Source of the DNA: an uncultured Ruminococcus sp.
Lineage (GTDB): Bacteria > Bacillota > Clostridia > Oscillospirales > Acutalibacteraceae
Direction of reading: 5' to 3'
Length of the DNA: 6,705 nucleotides
Assembly: GCA_902773035.1 (NCBI GenBank)
Contig: CACYDB010000019.1
Coordinates: 1-6,705 of the forward strand
Of the stretch, positions 6,501 to 6,705 are shown one piece after another. Both the position numbers and the translations under genes were made by a program. Below the pieces are notes generated by a model. That model searched no databases, was not told the DNA's origin, and saw only the letters and a list, made by a program, of their open reading frames with translations. Position 1 is the stretch's first letter; each line of letters starts with the position of its first letter.

Positions 6501-6705
6501 CGGCTACACCTTCTCCGCAAGCTCGGGCGACGATTCCTACAACGTAATCGTCAACGACGGTTCATTACAGTCCGCCGACTGCAAGGGCTTTGTTCAGAAT
6601 AAGCTCTGGGTCGTAATCGACGACGGCAAGGACGGAGTTAACCTTATGTTCTATGATGTTAACCCCGACGATAACCCGACAGCAAAACCGATTTACGAAG
6701 GATAA
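3592..6705 (+). CDS. pulA: secreted dockerin-bearing type I pullulanase (CBM48-GH13-MucBP-like-dockerin-MucBP-like-CBM26-like)
   Basis: This 1037-residue debranching enzyme is apparently built for an amylosome complex. Residues 1-24 are a signal peptide (cleavage near ASA/ADY). A CBM48 module follows (about 62-145; TTFKLWAPTAQDVKLNLY at 65-82). The GH13 barrel spans about 184-590. It holds FNWGYDP (260-266, F replacing the usual Y), DVVYNH (307-312), nucleophile D377 in GFRFDLM, acid/base E406 in WGEGW, and D500 in SCHDN. A C-terminal beta domain ends near 703. A MucBP-like module (about 716-782) leads to a type I-like dockerin (about 788-848). The dockerin has two calcium loops: D790, N792, D794, N798, D801 and D824, D826, D828, T832, D835. 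The helices after the two loops match closely (DATFIQKCLAQ and DVTMLQKYFAQ). A second MucBP-like module (about 851-919) and a CBM26-like starch-binding module follow (about 921-1015; LYVWG, EWPGKTL, WYGYTF). The chain ends in a short linker-like tail (NPTAKPIYEG). There is no membrane anchor, so attachment should be through a cohesin. The architecture resembles dockerin pullulanases of Ruminococcus bromii. It is probably in an operon with the upstream paralogue. Confidence 0.95.
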   Translation: MAKKILSALLCVMLIASSVVMASAADYTKGQTGLDTDYSNASQALDETYGYDGDDLGATYTPEGTTFKLWAPTAQDVKLNLYTTGSDSEEGAEKISTTKMDYDSTSGIWSLKLDGDLKNKYYTYSIIAKNVTGKKISNKETQDIYSYATGVNGKRTQIIDLDDTDPAGWADDKHVVTANVTDSYVWEVHVKDFSYAENSGVSDANRGKYLAFTEKGTTLNNEGKYSTCIDYLKKLGVTTVQINPFYDFGSVDEGGSDNQFNWGYDPVNYNVPEGSYSSNPYDGNVRIKECKQMIQALHNAGISVVMDVVYNHTYSADSCFEACVPNYYYRMNADGTYSNGSGCGNETASERRMFRNFMLQSCLYWVNEYHVDGFRFDLMALHDCEALNIIREKLDEVDPRISMWGEGWTGGSTNTPIKTWTGAAFRGAKQQAAGSLDARIGFFSDEYRDGLKGSVFDKTAVGWLQGGGSFKSINLGAQANPSNYHAKAQTQVVSYASCHDNQTLWDRLAASQKLDEYFRKRNSTLVAESKLCGGMLAMSQGVMFTLAGEEMGRSKDNDHNSYKSSPTLNMIDWELAKTNADIVSYYAGMKEIRDKFSPLRAATYEGYTYEGEPIDPTYNDNGVVTSSHGYIGKWTNSKDGEWKKLVVIANNKEDDVDVTLNDTNSKWVVVADQFKSGVKELASSDSNSFTVPGRSMLVLVDEESFRSAGYKADRGSVDVIAYDSITDQVIDRYAITGKIGDSYEIKMPESLGPEYDLASYEGDLEGKFSEENKYVELYFSYYAPDSVKKDINGDGRNNIKDATFIQKCLAQIKTMTEEQSKLADVDLDGTVTINDVTMLQKYFAQMSVGSGTVTVHYYKDDSEEEISDPVVYSGKVGEQVNPVPAQALGYAVNEEKLPASTVTIPYGNLDVNYYYKKGSTIVNVYVKHSGAKTWAPNLYVWGNKNGADSSGYTGEWPGKTLTKKDGENWYGYTFSASSGDDSYNVIVNDGSLQSADCKGFVQNKLWVVIDDGKDGVNLMFYDVNPDDNPTAKPIYEG
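5953..6135 (+). other. dockerin-coding segment inside the second pullulanase gene
   Basis: The segment encodes residues about 788-848. Two EF-hand-like loops, DINGDGRNNIKD and DVDLDGTVTIND, are each followed by a helix (ATFIQKCLAQI and VTMLQKYFAQM) and separated by a linker of about 11 residues. Calcium ligands at loop positions 1, 3, 5 and 12 are intact in both. The two halves are nearly symmetrical at the positions that contact cohesin, as in dockerins that can bind in two orientations. It lies between two MucBP-like modules instead of at the C-terminus. Confidence 0.92.

Noticed and set aside
1..6705. CRISPR array, tRNA, rRNA, insertion sequence or phage attachment site
   Set aside because: No regularly spaced repeats, cloverleaf-like segments, transposase motifs or terminal inverted repeats were seen. 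About 95 percent of the window is accounted for by protein-coding genes.

Overview
The window reads like the chromosome of a Gram-positive gut or rumen anaerobe of the Ruminococcus type (Oscillospirales). The support is a starch enzyme carrying a dockerin, consensus AAAGGAGG and GGAGG ribosome binding sites, AT-rich intergenic DNA around mid-GC genes, and a LysM protein nearby. A dockerin on a starch-degrading enzyme is the hallmark of the amylosome known from Ruminococcus bromii and relatives. The exact species cannot be told from the sequence.

Layout: (1) positions 2-163 hold the last 53 codons of an unrecognised plus-strand gene. (2) Positions 164-252 hold two hairpins. The second is a perfect 10-bp stem that appears to terminate transcription from both sides. 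(3) Positions 253-561, minus strand, encode a 102-residue protein that is almost entirely two LysM modules, with no signal peptide. (4) Positions 562-747 are a divergent AT-rich regulatory region with a TATAAT box and a 10-bp-phased direct repeat. (5) Positions 748-3540 encode a secreted type I pullulanase (CBM48, GH13, three MucBP-like modules) ending in a transmembrane anchor with a basic tail. (6) After a 51-bp gap, positions 3592-6705 encode a second secreted type I pullulanase (CBM48, GH13, MucBP-like module, dockerin, second MucBP-like module, CBM26-like starch-binding module). Its stop codon is the last triplet of the window.

The two pullulanases are paralogues in tandem with intact catalytic residues. 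Both should hydrolyse alpha-1,6 branch points of amylopectin, glycogen or pullulan outside the cell. They differ in where they should be held: the first is tethered in the cell membrane, while the second carries a dockerin for a cohesin scaffold and its own starch-binding module. The inferred division of labour is debranching of granular starch by the complex-bound enzyme and of released branched oligosaccharides at the cell surface by the anchored one. No cohesin, scaffoldin or transporter gene lies in the window, so the partner of the dockerin is inferred.
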